Assembly: GCA_945613785.1 (NCBI GenBank)
Contig: CALZAJ010000002.1
Span: forward strand, 1 to 39,275
Direction: 5' to 3'
DNA from: an uncultured Verrucomicrobiota bacterium
GTDB lineage: Bacteria > Verrucomicrobiota > Kiritimatiellia > RFP12 > UBA1067
Length of the DNA stretch: 39,275 nt
Program-made: the position numbers and the translations under genes
Notes under the pieces: generated by a model
Seen by the model: only the letters and a program-made list of their open reading frames with translations
Told to the model about the DNA's origin: nothing
The model's database searches: none
Shown here: positions 24,301 through 35,000 of the stretch, piece after piece
How the letters are laid out: each line of letters begins with the position of its first letter
Numbering within the stretch: the stretch's first letter is position 1

Positions 24301-27300
24301 GGGCAATAAGAAAGGAAATAAAGCTCCTGGTTGGAGTATCGAGGCGGCAGCCGGCAACGCCGAACTCTTGTATGTTCGAGCCAATCTTAGCGATCCGACT
24401 TCATACATCAATAAAAACGACAACCTTTATAACGATTGGGTTTACCTTTCTTTCGTTTTCGACGGCGACAAGTCTACGCTCTATTCGAACGGACGCTACG
24501 TGAATACGGTAACTATCAATCCGGTCGCCGATGCGGAAGAGGGGATGAACCTTTGCTTCGGCGCCAATGCCGATGGTACGGAATATTCGCTTAACGGTAG
24601 TTACGACGAGTTGCGTATCACCCGTGACGCGCTTTCAGCGGATTGGATAAAAACCGACTACGAGCAAATGGGCGGCGGCCGCGCGCCCACACACGGGCCG
24701 ATCTATGACGGCAGGGTTGCGCGTAACGGTTGGAAGGTCCTGCCGTCTCTCTCCAAGGCGAACTGGGACGAAGGAGAAGAGGCCGCGACCTATGAAGTTG
24801 GTGAGCCGCTCCTGGGTACGCCTTCGGTCAGCTTCCGCATCATGCCGACGGGCGTCGAAACCAATGAGATGCCGACGGTTCGTGGCAACTATCAGATTGT
24901 TTTCACCGTTCCCGCGGCGGAGGACGGCAGCTACGATGGAATGGAATACGCCATTGATTTCGCGATTGTTGACCATAGCCCTTATACGTCCGTCGGCGGT
25001 CTTAACGGTGATTCCGGTCGCGTCTTGCTCATGAATCGTGATCGAAATAGCAAGTGCCCCGTTGATCGGCAGGGATATTCGGATACGTCTACGAAGCAGT
25101 CGACCTTCTGGGAATACCTCAATGAGACTCCTTACTCTGGGATTGGTGATAATAATCTTCAGGATGGTACGGAGTTTATCCTGTGGACAAAGGGCTACGG
25201 AAGCAAACTCTGGTACCTTGCGAATTGCCGCCACGGTAATACATTCCCGCAGGACGATGACGCTCCGCTACTTGGATATCAAAACTACCTGAGTTGGTCC
25301 GAGGACTCATACTCGTATTATCGTCGTACGCTTCTTGCTTCACGTGAAGGTGTCGGTCATTGTGTTATGCAGAACACAACGGATGCAGCGGTGTATTCGT
25401 CGTGTTATGCAGATGGCATTGGCACTATCTATTTCGATGCTGTTAATGGATGGACAAATAATGTCGGTGGAACCTATTGCCTGGTTGTTGAAGTCGCGAC
25501 AAATGTAATTGGATCTGCACTTGCACCTGCAGATGAGAACATTTGGGAAGAACATCTAATATATGACGAGGGCACCGTTGATCCTGAAAGTGGTGAAGTG
25601 ACCCCGAATGTGATTGGCGCTTATACGAACTGGTACGAGAAGGCGGATTGGAAGCCTGTTCGTATGTTCTCTTTAAAGATGGATGGTACGGCTGCCTTTG
25701 AAAAGCTTCCTGCTACTGAGGAGCTTGATCTTGACATTGTCAATGGCGGAACAATCAGTAATTTCTTCCGCGTGTACGTGCCGCTGAACTACAGAATGCC
25801 AGCTCGTTTCCGCATTCGTCGCACGAGTATTGACCCCGCGAAGGCGGCGGATGGAAACGCCCTCATCCTCATCGACAACATCATCGCCTCTTATCCGACG
25901 ATGCGTGCTGATCTGAGCTCGTATGGTATCTTCGACGAGTCCAAGGGCGGTAAGCAGATCCTCGGTCAGGAAGCGGCCTGGGTGACGCCGTTCCCGTCCA
26001 TTGGCGATGATTCCGTCCTGGCGCGTGCGAAGCCGGAGTACTACGTGAACGGTGCGGATACGAATGCCGACACGAGCGCGTTCGTGACGGCGGCGAAAAT
26101 ACATTACCGCTGGCGTTATCTCGATCAGAAGTTCGGCGCGTGGAAGATGTCCAGCCTCGATCCCAAGAACGACTTCAAGGCGGTCAAGCCGCTTGAACTC
26201 CCGTCCATTCCGGGCGATATCGAATACTGGTACGAGACGAACCTCCAGACGCCGTTCTATCAGTACGTCGACTATTCGGGTACCAACCTCGGCGTTCCCG
26301 GCTATACGGAAGAGATCCTGATCGTCACCAACCGTGCGTCCGGCGTCAAGTTCGATAGCCAGGGCACCGATTGGTTCGTCCGTCTCCGCGAGGGTAAGAG
26401 CGACTATGAGGCGCTGAACCTCATCGTCCGTCGTTTCAATCCCGAAGGCACCGAGGTCGGTGTGACGAACGTGGTCGAGATGGAGCTCATCGGCAACCAC
26501 GTCTGGCGCGGTTATCTCCAGACGCTTTCGAGCTCGGTCGGTTCTCTCCTCTTCAAGGTCGAGGCCAAGAACCTCCAGGAACCCGGTTCGAAGGAGTGGA
26601 AGGAGAACGTCGCTTACTGGCGCAATTCCGAAGAGATCACGACGCTCCCGGTGAGCGGCACGCTGGTGGCCAGCTCTGAAGAAGAATGGACGCCGATGCC
26701 GTGCGATGCGACCACGGGCTACCTCCTTTTCCAGATCGATGACTCGACTCACTCGCTGACGATCGTCCATGCGGACTACCAGAACTTCAACGCGTGGAAC
26801 GACGCGAATGAGAACGGACTCTTCGTCGGCAGCTCGACGGAAGACGAGGGCAAGGCGGGTGCCTCCCCGAAGGCGATCGAGTGTTCCGAGTCCTTCAACG
26901 AGTGGGTTGACATGCCGGCGACGAACGAGCACTGGCAGGAAACCTTCACGACGACGGTCGCTCAGGAATATCCCGATTATACGACCTTCCCGTCCACCAC
27001 CACCCCGAACGGATGGAACGCGGGCCAGGGTCAGCTCGTCTACGGTCTCTATAAGGACAAGGACAGCGGCCGTGCGCTTCAGATGGCGGGTCAGGGCTTC
27101 GGTTATCTACAGTTTGTTGACGCGGCGGAAGCTCCGCGTGGCCTCGAGTCGATCAGCTTCACGGCGCGTCTGGCTCAGTCCATCAACTTCAGCGACTTCG
27201 CCTATTACGACGCCGAGTCGAAACTGGGTTTGCACGACTATACGTTCAACGCGCGTACGGCGTTCGACCTGAACGGCTGCAATGACTTCACGGGTAATGC

Positions 27301-30300
27301 GTCTCTCTCGCTGATCGCCTATTATCGTCCGGGTAAGGGCTGCTACGAGTTCCGTTATGAACAGCAGTACGCAGCCAAGAGCACGGGCGAATCGCTGACG
27401 GGCAAGATCGGCGGACCGAAGAAGCAGGGTCAGGTTCTTTCGCTCTATCGTTGGTCGTACGACAAAGCCACGGGTCGTCTCAATACGACGCTTCTCGGGT
27501 CGTTGACGAACACGACGGGTACGGCGAATGCATTCGATCATCCTAGGTGCGAGGGCACGTCCTACAACTACCAGCCGATGTACATCTCCGTCTCCAATAG
27601 TGCGGATGGTGTGACTTGCATCATGGCGGGTGTCTGCCGCACGGGCATCAAGGCGACGGATACGCTCTCGACGATGGCGGCCAAGGAGTTCTATAACGTC
27701 TGCTACCGTGACAAGAGCGCGCAGCGTCTGACGAGCGGCACCTACGGCGTGTTGTCCGCGAACTGCAACGGCCAGTTCATCAAGCCGTACAAGTTCTCCA
27801 AGCCGATTGCGTTCCTCTCGAACTTCACGGACGACAACAAGCCGTTCAACTCTTACACGAAGAACACGATTCCGTTCTATACGACGGATAAGACGGACTG
27901 CACGGTCGAACTCAATAATGACCTGTGGGTCATCCCGCCGGGTCGCATGGAGTCGTTCAACGAGTCCGTCTCCCAGTGCGGTGTCCGTGCGCTCAAACCG
28001 ACCCAGGAGCTGAACATCTACACCGGTACGGCCGGCAAGACGGACTGGACGCTTCTGGCGAAGACCTCGTTCGACAGCTTCGGTACGTCCAAGCCCGTCA
28101 ACTTCAACCTGTACACGACGAAGGACTGCTCGGTCAAGATCGCCGCGGCCGGTTCGCTTGCCGATCTCCGTACGGACCTCATCATCGACGACGTCGTCCT
28201 GAAGCAGTGGCGTGGCGACGACTACAAGAACAAGGACAAGATGGTGAAGTACATCCCGCACTGGCAGGAGCCGTCGGACATCAAGGGGCACACCAACTTC
28301 ACGTTCACGTCGTGCTGGATCAAGAACGAGAGCATCCTCATGTCGGCCAAGCGCACGATTCCGGGTACGCCTTGCGCGATCCAGTCGCCGCTCTTCGACG
28401 GCAACTACAACCGCGGTCTCGGTCTCGGCATGTTCTCCTTCAACTACGAGAACGCGCAGGAGAACGTCAACCTGATCCTCCAGATTGCGACGAACGTGGC
28501 CTATGACGTTGTCAATAACATCGACAATCTCGACACCAACACCTGGGTGTACGTCACGAACTTCACCTTCACCGCGGCCGACAAGGCCAAGGGCGTCCGC
28601 AGCGCTTACGTCGGTCACCATGGCGTCAAGGGCGTGATGCGTCTTGTGATGGATCCGATTGTCGTCGACAACGTCAGGAACACGACGGACACCGCGAAGT
28701 TCGGTGAGATTTACATTACCGACGTCTTCTGCCGCGACGAACCCGTCCTCGACAGCGGCAGCTGGTGGGGCTGGAACCTTCGTACGCTCGGTGTCGACAA
28801 CAGCGGCAAGGACTCGGAGCATCGCATGTACCTGCCCGACTTGACGACGGTTGCGTCGAAGCTCGGCCTTTCGCTCGCGCTCAACAACTCCGTGAAGGAC
28901 GGCGTGGATGACCGTGACAACCAGACCTACCTCCAGCACGTCCCGTTCCTCCAGACCCCGACGTTCACGTCGAACATCGTGGGCGAGGTGACGTTCCGTG
29001 CGCGTAAGTACAATCCGTCCGACAAGCAGCCCGCGTATCTCGCGCTCTTCGGTTCGAAGACTGGTGACGAGAACGGCAAGTGGGACCGTCTCGAGATTCC
29101 GGACAATGACCTTGGCGTCTTCATCATCTCCAACGACACCTTCTCGACCTACTCCTACAAGACCGAGCCGGGTCAGGCCTACAACGCCTTCCGCCTCGCG
29201 GTCACGGGTGTGGAGGACGTGACGGATCCGCATATGTCGAACGCTCTCCCGAAGGGCTACGACCAGCCCTACCGCGTCCTCATCGACGAAGTCCTCGTCT
29301 CTGAGGCCGTCCGTGCGCGTGTCGCGTTCCGTCACGTCGGCGCGTTCCGCCACGATCTGATGGGCACTGGTTTCGTACCGGATGTCCCGAGCGAGAAGGA
29401 GCAGCCGATGTGCAACGAGAGCTGGGGCGTCGAGTGCGAAGTCTACGCCGCCCAGCTGCCGGACGAAATCGACTTCTCGCGCAATCCGCGCGTCCGCCTC
29501 TGGTGGTATGCGGGCGAGTATCCGTGGGGCTTCGAGAGCTGGAAGACGAACAAGCTCGCGAAGAGCGCGTGGCTTGCCCGTGCGACGGGCACGAACCTCG
29601 TCTACCGCTCGAGCTATCAGACGGCGCAGGACGCGGTCATTCCGATGTCCACCGCCCCAGGCACGGTCGTCCAGTACATGCTCGAGGTCGAGTACTATCA
29701 GGTCGGCGCGTCCACTCCGCTGACGAACTATCTCTCGTCGGCTGACTGGTCAACGCCGTCGTGGTACAAGCCGGTTGATCTCAACCGTGACCACGGCTAT
29801 TCCGACTTCTCCGCCTATAACATCCTTGATACGGTCGCCCCGCACTGGGCCTGGATCAACGAGGTGAACATCTTCGGCGACTACGACCGCAACTACGACA
29901 ACGTCGACAAGAACAAGCAGTTCGTGGAAATCGCGGTTCCGGCGGAAGCCGACATCACCGGTTGGAAGGTCACCTTGCTCGAGCCGCAGAAGGGAACCGA
30001 TTCGGTCATCACGAACGTCCTCGGCGTGTTCGGCGCGAAGGAACTCGAGCCGAAGAAGCCGGGTCTGCGCAACATGGCCTCCAACATGGTCTTCCGCGTT
30101 CTCGCGTGCGAAAGCGCGCGTTCGTCCAAGACGCTCAGCTACGATGACGGCACGCTGGACGGCGTCTGGTCCGCGGATTATCCGACGACGGTCTTCACGG
30201 CGGCTGGCGAGATCTCCGCGATCAATCCGATCGGCTTCCAGCTCATTCGTGCGAGCGGCATCCTGGAGCATGAGATCGTGACGATCGGTACGAACTGGTG

Positions 30301-31603
30301 GAACGACCTCGAGTACTATCGTGACCAGTATCATCCGTCGAACACGGTGAACTATCTCAACAAGCACATGGCCGGCTCTTCGTTCACCTATGTCGGTGAC
30401 GATGACGGCGGCCTTGCGAATTCGCTCGGCGTGATCAACGAGCGCGGCCGTACGACGAACGTCTGGACGCGTGCGATGCACCACACGCCAGGCAGCATCA
30501 ACGAGGGTCAGAATATCGATCCCGACCATCCGACGCCGAACGGCTCGAGCGTGCTCATCTACGCGAACCTCGACATGAACACCGGCCACATCTATCAGAC
30601 GGTCGGCGAGGGCGTGAACACCAATGGTTCTCTGATCATCGCCATCCCGAAGGGCTCCGAGCGCGGCACGAACATCACCTATCGCGTCGATCCGTGGTTT
30701 GTCATCGGCACGGTCACGACCAACGGCAAGGAGACGGTTTCCCGTGCGCTCGCCGAACCTCGTACCTATCAGGTGACGGTCGGCGTCGGCGCGTCCAATA
30801 ATGTCACGGTTGTCGCGAGCGCGAAGCTGAATGACAGGCTTGTTGACCTCGGCCTTGTGGACGACAACAAGTATAAGCCAGCGGTCGTCGACTGGCTTGT
30901 GAAGGGCGAGGACGCCTATGGCAATCCGTGGGCGAACTACGGCGATGACGAGGTGCGTCTGGCGGACATCCTCCGTCTCGATGACACGGTTGTCACCAAC
31001 ATGACGCTCACGCAGATGTATTGGCTCGATATGGATCCGACGGTCGGCAATCTCGCGCTCAAGGCGGGCTTCTCCAGTCCGGCGCTCCCGAAGATCCGTG
31101 AGAACTTCTCCGGCCACACGGTGACGAACATCCAGCTGGCGGTCAAGATGATGATCACCAACCGTACGGAAGACGTTTCTGACACCAACGGCTACGGCAA
31201 GGCCTGGACGCCTTACGTGCTGCGCGGTCTCGAGCCGGGTTCGCTGTCCTGGGACTACTCCGACACGGCGGAGTGGGGCTGGACGAGCGTCACGTTCAAG
31301 GTGACCGGCATCCTTTGGAACGGCCTAACGAGCGAGAGCAATCCCGAGCAGTGGATTCCGCTGCGCTGGTTCGTGTTCAAGCCCGATTCCTTCTATCAGC
31401 CCGGGGAGGAGAAGGCGTTCACCTCCGAGATCGAGCTCATCGATCCGTACGGCACGGAGACGCCGGGCTACGGTGCGGGCTGGTATGACTGGGTGCGCGA
31501 GCACGGTCCGACGCCGATCTACTATTCCTGGTCGCTCGATACGCGTCTGAAGCCCTTTGGCATTGAAGTATTGAAAAAGAACAATTACTATGACTTCGAA
31601 TAA
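21359..31603 (+). CDS. Giant exported surface protein (3414 aa) with Gly-rich, DUF2341, LamG-like and lamin-tail-like modules
   Basis: Start ATG 21359 gives a signal peptide (MKLRHAVKRALSTVCFMTAG onward); ATG 21299 is in frame but adds 20 hydrophilic residues. Two glycine-rich domains (about 98-324 and 368-606) each end in a GGSG(V/I)V(I/V) strand, followed by MBG/Ig-like segments (613-768, KAPNAI and NYDGAEAKASF). A DUF2341 module follows (771-884, FPVLLRLDKSN to MYWGLRDGYSVE), then a LamG-like sandwich (948-1100, FTFSGWYRF, DGDKSTLYSNGRYV, SYDELRITRDALS). Residues 1100-2800 form a long, unclassified beta-rich region. A lamin-tail-like unit appears near 2828 (WAWINEVNIF, QFVEIAVPAEADITGWKVTL). 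No sortase motif or autotransporter barrel is evident. The 3' end overlaps the next gene by 14 nt. A structural or adhesive surface role is inferred. Confidence 0.82.
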   Translation: MKLRHAVKRALSTVCFMTAGATLFSLPFFSARGEEYVVIDAAEAAKIGAAAGGDEIRQIDNGDSTLDIVHLFTSTGTSMSFTVPAENMIKPGTFRLLIVGGGGSGGGDCGGGGGAGGLIYLDNLSAASAVVNVGAGGAATTSKEMGKDGSPTTIQFGGTTYTALGGGGGAWWSGTNGRSGGSGGGAVQGNGNGSVGAAQQPTSTSGGYGNAGATSAVNNAGGGGGGAGGAGNTDGSGGPGMAYDISGETTYYAAGGGGGCDGTRSTSVGGSGVGGNGSHNGSKGATDGVAGTGSGGGGDGGGNLGQGSYTSRSGAGGSGVVILRYTVETSPIRSTGAIRKQVGDDTVLIFTNVNEACSFTLGGTAQARILAVGGGGAGGSGTYATTKGAGGGGGAGGMIDTNGVVLAAGVYSVVIGKGGAAAADVEDLYEGADGDPSYISINGNDVIRAYGGGGGGAVGAGRDGGCGGGGSKVSGTKAGVGGSALQSSSTFGGYGFNGGSSSTSRVGAGGGGAGAVGSASSTTGAQGGNGRISDITGEQVYYAGGGGGGMFTTTVYESLGGLGGGGNGGNNDAAATAGVDGLGGGGGGCNADTVGGAGGSGIIVVRISSVLDGPIAKPASASFVFDGEDHTLIPQMDFAYTITGTASATNVGDYHFKVELKDGFCWNGDPADTDPVEISWSITKAPNAITDLYQPNWLTGETPSTPTCHVDFGTPVYTYSTEENGEYVALDLASLGRGEYWVKATIKETANYDGAEAKASFRVVAGPSESFVYRTSFAVAGTDGTSTLTNFPVLLRLDKSNVGFDYAEIRQARDAGELSFADNTGAYLPYEIDTWNENGESLIWVRLNELSPLGATISMYWGLRDGYSVEPNNPQAVWTDFAGVWHMNEVILAGRASSTKSSDSTAGKHDATPVKGTNGNLTQMVSTNAVVGLGRVNSSVKSCLNGNRLATGSPFNLGSKFTFSGWYRFSGVDSGTHPRLVGNKKGNKAPGWSIEAAAGNAELLYVRANLSDPTSYINKNDNLYNDWVYLSFVFDGDKSTLYSNGRYVNTVTINPVADAEEGMNLCFGANADGTEYSLNGSYDELRITRDALSADWIKTDYEQMGGGRAPTHGPIYDGRVARNGWKVLPSLSKANWDEGEEAATYEVGEPLLGTPSVSFRIMPTGVETNEMPTVRGNYQIVFTVPAAEDGSYDGMEYAIDFAIVDHSPYTSVGGLNGDSGRVLLMNRDRNSKCPVDRQGYSDTSTKQSTFWEYLNETPYSGIGDNNLQDGTEFILWTKGYGSKLWYLANCRHGNTFPQDDDAPLLGYQNYLSWSEDSYSYYRRTLLASREGVGHCVMQNTTDAAVYSSCYADGIGTIYFDAVNGWTNNVGGTYCLVVEVATNVIGSALAPADENIWEEHLIYDEGTVDPESGEVTPNVIGAYTNWYEKADWKPVRMFSLKMDGTAAFEKLPATEELDLDIVNGGTISNFFRVYVPLNYRMPARFRIRRTSIDPAKAADGNALILIDNIIASYPTMRADLSSYGIFDESKGGKQILGQEAAWVTPFPSIGDDSVLARAKPEYYVNGADTNADTSAFVTAAKIHYRWRYLDQKFGAWKMSSLDPKNDFKAVKPLELPSIPGDIEYWYETNLQTPFYQYVDYSGTNLGVPGYTEEILIVTNRASGVKFDSQGTDWFVRLREGKSDYEALNLIVRRFNPEGTEVGVTNVVEMELIGNHVWRGYLQTLSSSVGSLLFKVEAKNLQEPGSKEWKENVAYWRNSEEITTLPVSGTLVASSEEEWTPMPCDATTGYLLFQIDDSTHSLTIVHADYQNFNAWNDANENGLFVGSSTEDEGKAGASPKAIECSESFNEWVDMPATNEHWQETFTTTVAQEYPDYTTFPSTTTPNGWNAGQGQLVYGLYKDKDSGRALQMAGQGFGYLQFVDAAEAPRGLESISFTARLAQSINFSDFAYYDAESKLGLHDYTFNARTAFDLNGCNDFTGNASLSLIAYYRPGKGCYEFRYEQQYAAKSTGESLTGKIGGPKKQGQVLSLYRWSYDKATGRLNTTLLGSLTNTTGTANAFDHPRCEGTSYNYQPMYISVSNSADGVTCIMAGVCRTGIKATDTLSTMAAKEFYNVCYRDKSAQRLTSGTYGVLSANCNGQFIKPYKFSKPIAFLSNFTDDNKPFNSYTKNTIPFYTTDKTDCTVELNNDLWVIPPGRMESFNESVSQCGVRALKPTQELNIYTGTAGKTDWTLLAKTSFDSFGTSKPVNFNLYTTKDCSVKIAAAGSLADLRTDLIIDDVVLKQWRGDDYKNKDKMVKYIPHWQEPSDIKGHTNFTFTSCWIKNESILMSAKRTIPGTPCAIQSPLFDGNYNRGLGLGMFSFNYENAQENVNLILQIATNVAYDVVNNIDNLDTNTWVYVTNFTFTAADKAKGVRSAYVGHHGVKGVMRLVMDPIVVDNVRNTTDTAKFGEIYITDVFCRDEPVLDSGSWWGWNLRTLGVDNSGKDSEHRMYLPDLTTVASKLGLSLALNNSVKDGVDDRDNQTYLQHVPFLQTPTFTSNIVGEVTFRARKYNPSDKQPAYLALFGSKTGDENGKWDRLEIPDNDLGVFIISNDTFSTYSYKTEPGQAYNAFRLAVTGVEDVTDPHMSNALPKGYDQPYRVLIDEVLVSEAVRARVAFRHVGAFRHDLMGTGFVPDVPSEKEQPMCNESWGVECEVYAAQLPDEIDFSRNPRVRLWWYAGEYPWGFESWKTNKLAKSAWLARATGTNLVYRSSYQTAQDAVIPMSTAPGTVVQYMLEVEYYQVGASTPLTNYLSSADWSTPSWYKPVDLNRDHGYSDFSAYNILDTVAPHWAWINEVNIFGDYDRNYDNVDKNKQFVEIAVPAEADITGWKVTLLEPQKGTDSVITNVLGVFGAKELEPKKPGLRNMASNMVFRVLACESARSSKTLSYDDGTLDGVWSADYPTTVFTAAGEISAINPIGFQLIRASGILEHEIVTIGTNWWNDLEYYRDQYHPSNTVNYLNKHMAGSSFTYVGDDDGGLANSLGVINERGRTTNVWTRAMHHTPGSINEGQNIDPDHPTPNGSSVLIYANLDMNTGHIYQTVGEGVNTNGSLIIAIPKGSERGTNITYRVDPWFVIGTVTTNGKETVSRALAEPRTYQVTVGVGASNNVTVVASAKLNDRLVDLGLVDDNKYKPAVVDWLVKGEDAYGNPWANYGDDEVRLADILRLDDTVVTNMTLTQMYWLDMDPTVGNLALKAGFSSPALPKIRENFSGHTVTNIQLAVKMMITNRTEDVSDTNGYGKAWTPYVLRGLEPGSLSWDYSDTAEWGWTSVTFKVTGILWNGLTSESNPEQWIPLRWFVFKPDSFYQPGEEKAFTSEIELIDPYGTETPGYGAGWYDWVREHGPTPIYYSWSLDTRLKPFGIEVLKKNNYYDFE

Positions 31604-32042
31604 GAAGACAGTGATTCTGGTGCTGGTGGTCCTGGCCGTCTTGCTCGGCCTGGTCTGCCTGCTTTGCACCAAGGTGCTGCGCGGCGAGAAAGAGCCGACG
31701 CAGGTGAAGTACGATGATCCCGTGCAGGCTCGCATGCACGACGAGACGTACGTGGCGAAGCTGAACGAGCAGCTCGCGTCGCGCAAAGAGATCCTCAAGG
31801 GTCTTTCGGCGGCGAAGACGAAGCTGAACGCAGCGAAGGCGAAGCTCGAGGAGGCGAAGAACGCCAAGGCCTCGGACGAGGAGATCGCCAAGTTGAGCGC
31901 CGAAGTCGCTGCGTGCAACGAAGACGTCCAGGCTTGGGCCAAGAATTTCGAAAACAATCAGCGCCTTTCCGAGAAGATCGTTCGCGATCAGATGTGGAAG
32001 TCGGGTGCGGATCAGCAGCAGCTTCAGCAGAAGGGGAACTAA
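31590..32042 (+). CDS. Small membrane-anchored coiled-coil protein
   Basis: A 150-residue protein of no recognised family. One strongly hydrophobic helix spans residues 8-27 (VILVLVVLAVLLGLVCLLC) after a basic start (MTSNKK), predicting an N-in, C-out single-pass anchor; LLCTK could also be read as a lipobox-like tail, but position and context are poor. Residues 55-115 are rich in Ala, Lys, Glu and Leu, with heptad-like spacing (LSAAKTKLNAAKAKLEEAK), a probable coiled coil. The C-terminus is Gln-rich (DQQQLQQKGN). It starts inside the last codons of the giant gene upstream and ends 1 nt before the next giant gene, so all three are almost certainly co-translated. A chaperone, anchor or assembly role for the giant proteins is speculation from position. 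Confidence 0.82.
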   Translation: MTSNKKTVILVLVVLAVLLGLVCLLCTKVLRGEKEPTQVKYDDPVQARMHDETYVAKLNEQLASRKEILKGLSAAKTKLNAAKAKLEEAKNAKASDEEIAKLSAEVAACNEDVQAWAKNFENNQRLSEKIVRDQMWKSGADQQQLQQKGN

Positions 32043-32043
32043 G

Positions 32044-35000
32044 ATGACCATCAAGAACAAACTCCTGAAACTATTCACCCTCGCCGCGGGAATCACCGCA
32101 GGCAGCGCGGCGTGTGCCGCCGGAGGTGACATATTCGAGATTCGGCCCTGTACCCAGGAAGGTCTGGCCAGAGCTGCGTATGCGACCATCGACTCCCCGC
32201 TGACTTCAGGCGAATCGGTCTACTTCAAGATCCGCCTCATCCAGCGCACGATCGGCGCCGCGAATTCCGTGTGGAAAATCGAGCATATCGGTGCCAGTTC
32301 CCAGGTGGTCGATGACGCGCTTTATCCGTTGCAGGTCGGCATCTACGTGTCAGGCCAGCTCCGTTACGCCTCGTTGATCGATGCGACGTCCGATGCCACG
32401 ACGGGCTTTACGGATCTCGTCTTCGAGTACAAGACGCGTGCGGGCGACTTCGCGCTCCCGATCGTTCTCGCGACGACTGACGGTCCCGCTTCGGATTCGG
32501 ATACCTCGCTCGAGTATCTGCTCAACCCGGCGCGTACCGACAAATGGAGGATCGCGAACGACGCCGGCAACACCTGCAAGTTCTATTACTGGACGCCTGA
32601 CCGCCCGGCCTCTTCCCCTGATGGCACGCGCATGACGGACTACTCGCTTGCGGACTGCGGCTTCTATGTGCAGACCATCGGCTTCGACAAGGAGTGGGAG
32701 TCCGAGGACTTCTGGCGCACAGTTCACCAGAACTCGTCCATCACAGTCGGCGGTACCCCGTCCCTTGAGGCTGCCGCGGCCCCTGAAGACGCGGTCACGC
32801 TCTATGTCTGGTCGATGGATGACAACGTGGTCAAGGTCCGTGGCGGCACGGTCCAGAACATGATCACCGGTTACGATGAGAGCAACAATCCCATCCGCAC
32901 GTCCACGCAGGTCGGTACGGTCACCCTCGCGGGTGGCCAGCTGAAGGCCGACTTCGCAATTGAGGGCGTGACGGAAGGCGACAGCACGAAGCTCGTCCTC
33001 AGCCCGTGGGATCACTACACCTTCAAGACGGCGACGGGTGCCCGTATCGTCGACTACATCACCGTTCCCGTCAAGTGTATCGAGCCGATGCCCCCGACGG
33101 CCATTGTCGAGGCCGACCGCCTCGTTGCCTATGCTGACGGCAACTACATGACCTATGGTGCGCTCCTTTCTGTCTATCTCTCCCAGGCCTATCAAGATGG
33201 CCCCGTCGATGTCAAGATCAAGCCCTCCTTCGCGGATGGTGCGGCGGCTGACTGGGGTGATTACATCCGCTTCTCCACGACGCAGGACGAGGTGACGGCG
33301 CTGCCGCCCGGCGGTCCCGGCAACGAGATCACGGTCCGTATCCCGGCCGGCTCCACGGCCAAGCAGCAGATCTACGTCTTCTGTCTCCGCGGCGATTCGC
33401 ACACCACGGGTACGTCCCGCATGGTGTTCACGCCTGAGGTCCTTGACGCAACGGCGGCGGCGGTCATCCACGAGGTGACGGCGGCCGGTATGGAAATCCG
33501 TGCGGCGGCTCCGGTCATCACGACGCCGGCCGAGGGCGCGAAGATCTCCGGCATCTGCGGTGACGAGATGCCCTTCATCGTCGCGGTGAGCGACACGTTC
33601 GCCGATTCCTCCTTCCAGGACACGACGGGCGCTTCCGGTTATAAGATCTACATCAAGTACCGCGGTTCCGACGCCTACACGCTGCTCGACGGCTTCTATT
33701 ACGTCGGCGAGGGCAATGCGCTTTACCGCATGAAGGATGACGGCACGCAGACGGGCACGTACTTCGCCTCCACCGATCTTCCGATCATCAAGTACCCGGG
33801 TTCCGGCGAAGGTCTCGCCAGCGAGGTCTACGTCGTTTCCCCGCTGAGCGGCAAGAAGAGCGAGGTCGTCCACTTCGTCGCTGACATCAAGGAGGCCCGC
33901 ACCTCCAACGTCGTCACGACCGACGACAAGAACGACATCTACTACGAAGGCGAGAAGGCGACCTTCCAGATCTCCATCTCCGAGAAGAACGACACGGGCA
34001 GCACGATCTACGCGTTCTTGCTCGCCAGCGACAACGCCGAGGCGGCCATGTTCAGCGCCACGCCGAACTTCGTGGTCTGCAACGACACCGATCTGACGAA
34101 GACGTCCGGTCTCGCGATCAACAACTACCAGGACAAGACGTCCGCCAGCAAGATCATGTTCCTCGACGGACTCAGCGAGGACGCGGGCGGTCTCAGCCTC
34201 ACCTTCCAGGTCGTGCTCTGCAGCACCAAGAACTACGATCCGGCCAAGCGTCTCGCGGGCTATGATTCGAACTACCTGAACATTACGGTCTACAACCTCG
34301 AGCCGCAGATCACGCGTATTGAGATGAACGGCTTCGAGTCCGAGAGCGATGGCGCTGTGTTCCCGAACAAGGTCCCGAAGGGCATGACCCAGGAGTTCAA
34401 GGCAATCGTTTCCGATAAGGGCAAGTACGACCTGACCAACACTGCCGAACCGTTCCAGTGCAAGTGGACGGCGACGCTCGCGGGTGTCGGCGCGATCAAA
34501 AACGACGTGATCGCCGGCGATCCTTCCAAGAATCCGTTCTCCTATGACTTCCCGCGTGCGGGTGACTGGACGATCAAGCTCCAGGTCAAGGATAAGGACA
34601 TGGAGGACTGGTCCGACGTCACCTACTCGGTCGGCGTCACCGTGCTCGATAACCCGCAGGTCGAAGTGATCGCTCCTGAGGCGCTCGTCGAGAACGACCA
34701 CTCGGGCAAGATCCAGGTCCAGCTCAGCTACTGGGATCCGCTCTTCACGGGCAAGCTCAAGGTCCGTGTCACGGTCGAGGAGTACAGCCCGGGCCGTGCG
34801 AACCCTGGTGAACTCAAGCTGGACAGCAACTACTCGACCGGCGTCAACACGTATGAGGTCGAGATCGGCGATGCGCTTCCTGTCGATCTCATGATCGAGG
34901 CGATGGATGGTACGGAAGTCTCCTCGCTCTACGGCTTCGTCATCAAGACCGAGGTCATCTCGACCGACGTCCTGCCGACGTCCCACACGCCGGCGAACGA

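Noticed and set aside
27107..29353. Open minus-strand frame of 748 codons
   Set aside because: It is antisense to the 3414-aa protein gene and has the same composition artefact.
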